Below are positions 62,293-64,000 of a DNA stretch of 64,000 nt, in pieces. Below the pieces are notes generated by a model. It was not told the DNA's origin. It was given only the letters and a program-made list of their open reading frames with translations, and made no database searches. The stretch comes from Micromonospora sp. WMMD1102. Lineage in GTDB: Bacteria; Actinomycetota; Actinomycetes; Mycobacteriales; Micromonosporaceae. The position numbers were made by a program, and so were the translations under genes. Numbering within the stretch: position 1 is the first letter of the stretch; each line of letters begins with the position of its first letter. Where the stretch lies: positions 5,087,001 through 5,151,000 of the forward strand of contig NZ_JARUBN010000001.1 in the NCBI RefSeq assembly GCF_029626265.1, written 5' to 3'.

Positions 62293-63788
62293 CCGGCGTC
62301 GCTGGCTGCCCCGGCCCCGTGCGGGGTCGCCCCGGCGCGCTGCCCGGCCGCCCCCGGCTGGCCGGCGGCCGAGCCGCCGGCCAGCGCGTCGAGCAGCTCG
62401 TCGCCCATCAGCGAGATCGGCGGCGCGCCCATCGTCACCACCACGTCACCCCGGCGGGCCCGCCGGGTCACCTCGGCCGGTACGTCCGCCCAGGACGGCA
62501 GGAAGACCTTCCGCTCGGCCGGCAACCCGACCGCGTCGGTGAGCGCCGCGCCGCCCTCGCCGGGAGCCCGCACCTCGCCCGGACCGAAGACCTCCAGCAC
62601 CACCACCTCGTCGGCGATGGCCAGCGCGGCGGCGAGTTCGGTCTGCAGGTCCCGGGTGCGGTAGACCCGGTACGGCTGGAAGACCACGATCAGCCGGCCG
62701 TCGCCGGCCACCTCCCGCAGGGTCTTCAGCGCGGCCGTCATCGAGGTCGGGTGGTAGGCGTACTCGTCGTAGACGTAGACGCCGGCCGCCACCCCCTTGC
62801 GCTCGAACCGGCGGCGTACCCCGGGGAAGGAGGCGAGCGTCGACGTCACCGAATCCATCGGCAGGCCAAGCTTGCGGGCGGTGAGCACCGCCGAGGCGCT
62901 GTTCAGCCCGATGTGCGCGCCGGGCACCGGCAGCCGGATCTCGCCCAGCGGCTCGCCGTGCAGGGTGGCGAGATAGCGTACGCCGCCAGCCGACGAGACG
63001 ATGTCGGTCAGCCGCAGGTCGGCGTCCTCCGCCGTGCCGTAGGTGTGCACGGTCCGCCCCTCGACGCGCAGCGTCTCCGCCATCCGCCGGGTGCCCTGGT
63101 CGTCCGCGCAGGTCACCACGAAACCCTCCGGATCGGTCAGCCGGGCGAAGTCGGCGAACGCCTCCTCCAGCCCGGCGTAGTCGCCGTAGGTGTTCAGGTG
63201 GTCCTCGTCGATGTTCGTGATGATCGAGACGTACGGCCGGTAGAGCAGGAAGGAGCGGTCGCTCTCGTCGGCCTCGGCGACGAAGTACTCCCCGCTGCCG
63301 TGGTGGGCGTTCGACCCCACCTCGGAGATCTCGCCGCCGATCACGAACGACGGGTCCTGGCCGGCGTGCTGGAGGATCAGCGTCACCATCGAGGTGGTGG
63401 TGGTCTTGCCGTGCGTGCCGGCGACCGCGATGGTGCGCCGGCCGGTCATCGCGGCAGCCAGCGCCTCCGAGCGGTGCAGCACCCGCAGCCCGCGCTCCCG
63501 GGCGGTGACCAGCTCCAGGTGGTCCTGCGGGATGGCGGTGGAATAGACCACGGTGTCGACGCCGTCCAGGTTGGTCGGCTCGTGGCTCATGTGGATGGTG
63601 CCGCCCAGCGCCCGCAGCCCGGCCAGCGCCGGCCACTCCCGCAGCTCGCTGCCGGAGACCCGCAGCCCCCGGGTGAGCAGCAACCGGGCCAGCCCGCTCA
63701 TGCCGACCCCGCCGACCCCGATCAGGTGGATGCTGCCCAGATCCTCGGCGGAGAGCGTGCCGACCGGGCTGAACTGCGCGGTGTTCAT
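62289..63788 (-). CDS. murC: UDP-N-acetylmuramate--L-alanine ligase
   Basis: MurC adds L-alanine to UDP-MurNAc, the first amino acid of the peptidoglycan stem. The 499-residue protein has the N-terminal nucleotide fold IHLIGVGGVGMSGLARLLLT near residue 20, the ATP P-loop TIAVAGTHGKTTTTSMVTLI near residue 118, NIDEDHLNTYGDY near residue 190, and FERKGVAAGVYVYDEYAYHP near residue 328. The last 30 residues are a Gly/Ala-rich tail without similarity. ATG at 63788 has GGAAGG upstream. Confidence 0.97.
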   Translation of the reverse strand: MNTAQFSPVGTLSAEDLGSIHLIGVGGVGMSGLARLLLTRGLRVSGSELREWPALAGLRALGGTIHMSHEPTNLDGVDTVVYSTAIPQDHLELVTARERGLRVLHRSEALAAAMTGRRTIAVAGTHGKTTTTSMVTLILQHAGQDPSFVIGGEISEVGSNAHHGSGEYFVAEADESDRSFLLYRPYVSIITNIDEDHLNTYGDYAGLEEAFADFARLTDPEGFVVTCADDQGTRRMAETLRVEGRTVHTYGTAEDADLRLTDIVSSAGGVRYLATLHGEPLGEIRLPVPGAHIGLNSASAVLTARKLGLPMDSVTSTLASFPGVRRRFERKGVAAGVYVYDEYAYHPTSMTAALKTLREVAGDGRLIVVFQPYRVYRTRDLQTELAAALAIADEVVVLEVFGPGEVRAPGEGGAALTDAVGLPAERKVFLPSWADVPAEVTRRARRGDVVVTMGAPPISLMGDELLDALAGGSAAGQPGAAGQRAGATPHGAGAASDAG

Positions 63789-63924
63789 GACACCAGCCTT
63801 CCACTCGGAATCCGTCCGGTCACCGGGATGCCCAGCTCGGCCACCCCGATTCCAGCCCACCTACTCATCGGGCGGGCTTTCGTTCGCGACTGCGGGGCTC
63901 GCAAACCCGGCTCACTCCTCGCGC

Positions 63925-64000
63925 TCACCGGGCCACCGCCTCGTAGACGAAGTCGAGCAGGGCCTCGTCGCCGTCCCGCCGGCCGTAGGCTGCCGCGGCG
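63925..64000 (-). CDS. murG: C-terminal end of a gene, probably murG
   Basis: Only 24 sense codons are visible, reading AAAAYGRRDGDEALLDFVYE and AVAR before the stop at 63925. The Ala-rich helix and charged end fit the C-terminus of MurG, the glycosyltransferase that makes lipid II. In actinobacterial dcw clusters murG lies directly before murC, so the identity rests mostly on position. Confidence 0.55.
   Translation of the reverse strand, partial: AAAAYGRRDGDEALLDFVYEAVAR

Overview
The window is very GC-rich DNA (roughly 70 to 75 percent by eye) with frequent GTG starts, tightly overlapped stop/start pairs and actinobacterial gene orders. A wag31/divIVA-yggT-sepF-yggS-ftsZ-ftsQ-murC block, a PriA (HisA/TrpF) histidine operon, DnaE1 with a PHP domain and a conservon all point to a filamentous actinomycete, most likely of the Micromonosporaceae. 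The family is inferred from synteny and protein style; no rRNA or tRNA gene was found to confirm it.

Layout. 0-8.2 kb, mostly minus strand: tryptophan genes in the order hisI, trpE, Trp-associated membrane protein, trpC, trpB, trpA, then lgt at the window edge. hisI lies at the end of one uninterrupted frame that also encodes a nucleotidyltransferase and an 18-bp tandem repeat. 8.3-22.1 kb: accessory genes, namely an aldo/keto reductase, a drug-efflux-type ABC transporter with TetR regulator, a DUF2470 protein behind an iron-box-like palindrome, a heterodimeric ABC exporter, a TIGR03085 protein followed by a type I terpene synthase, and a two-component system with a PepSY protein. 22.1-29.2 kb: island-like segment with an IS-transposase remnant at the left, a DUF4331 protein, a complete conservon cvnABCD plus a GAF gene, and a VapBC-type toxin-antitoxin pair at the right. 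29.4-35.3 kb: acyl-CoA ligase, a STAS-like/HATPase protein, a MocR regulator divergent from a YczE membrane protein, and a small winged-helix-like protein.

35.4-41.5 kb: operon hisD-hisC-hisB-(57-aa membrane protein)-hisH-(108-aa membrane protein)-priA-hisF. No trpF is visible, so PriA is expected to serve both the histidine and tryptophan pathways. 41.6-54.2 kb: LON-domain protein, DUF2567-like protein, DUF559 nuclease-like protein, dnaE, a MinD-like ATPase with a long repeat-rich N-terminus, a membrane protein, then rluD, lspA and traR/dksA. 54.2-64 kb: a K+/H+ antiporter, DUF167, a membrane protein, and the division/cell-wall cluster up to murC, with the last codons of a gene that is probably murG at the right edge.

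Two genome-level patterns stand out. Hexapeptide-coding 18-bp tandem repeats occur inside three unrelated genes. Short tandem duplications also sit on the stop codons, or directly after the ends, of several genes (trpA, an ABC exporter, fadD, hisF, the DUF2470 gene).
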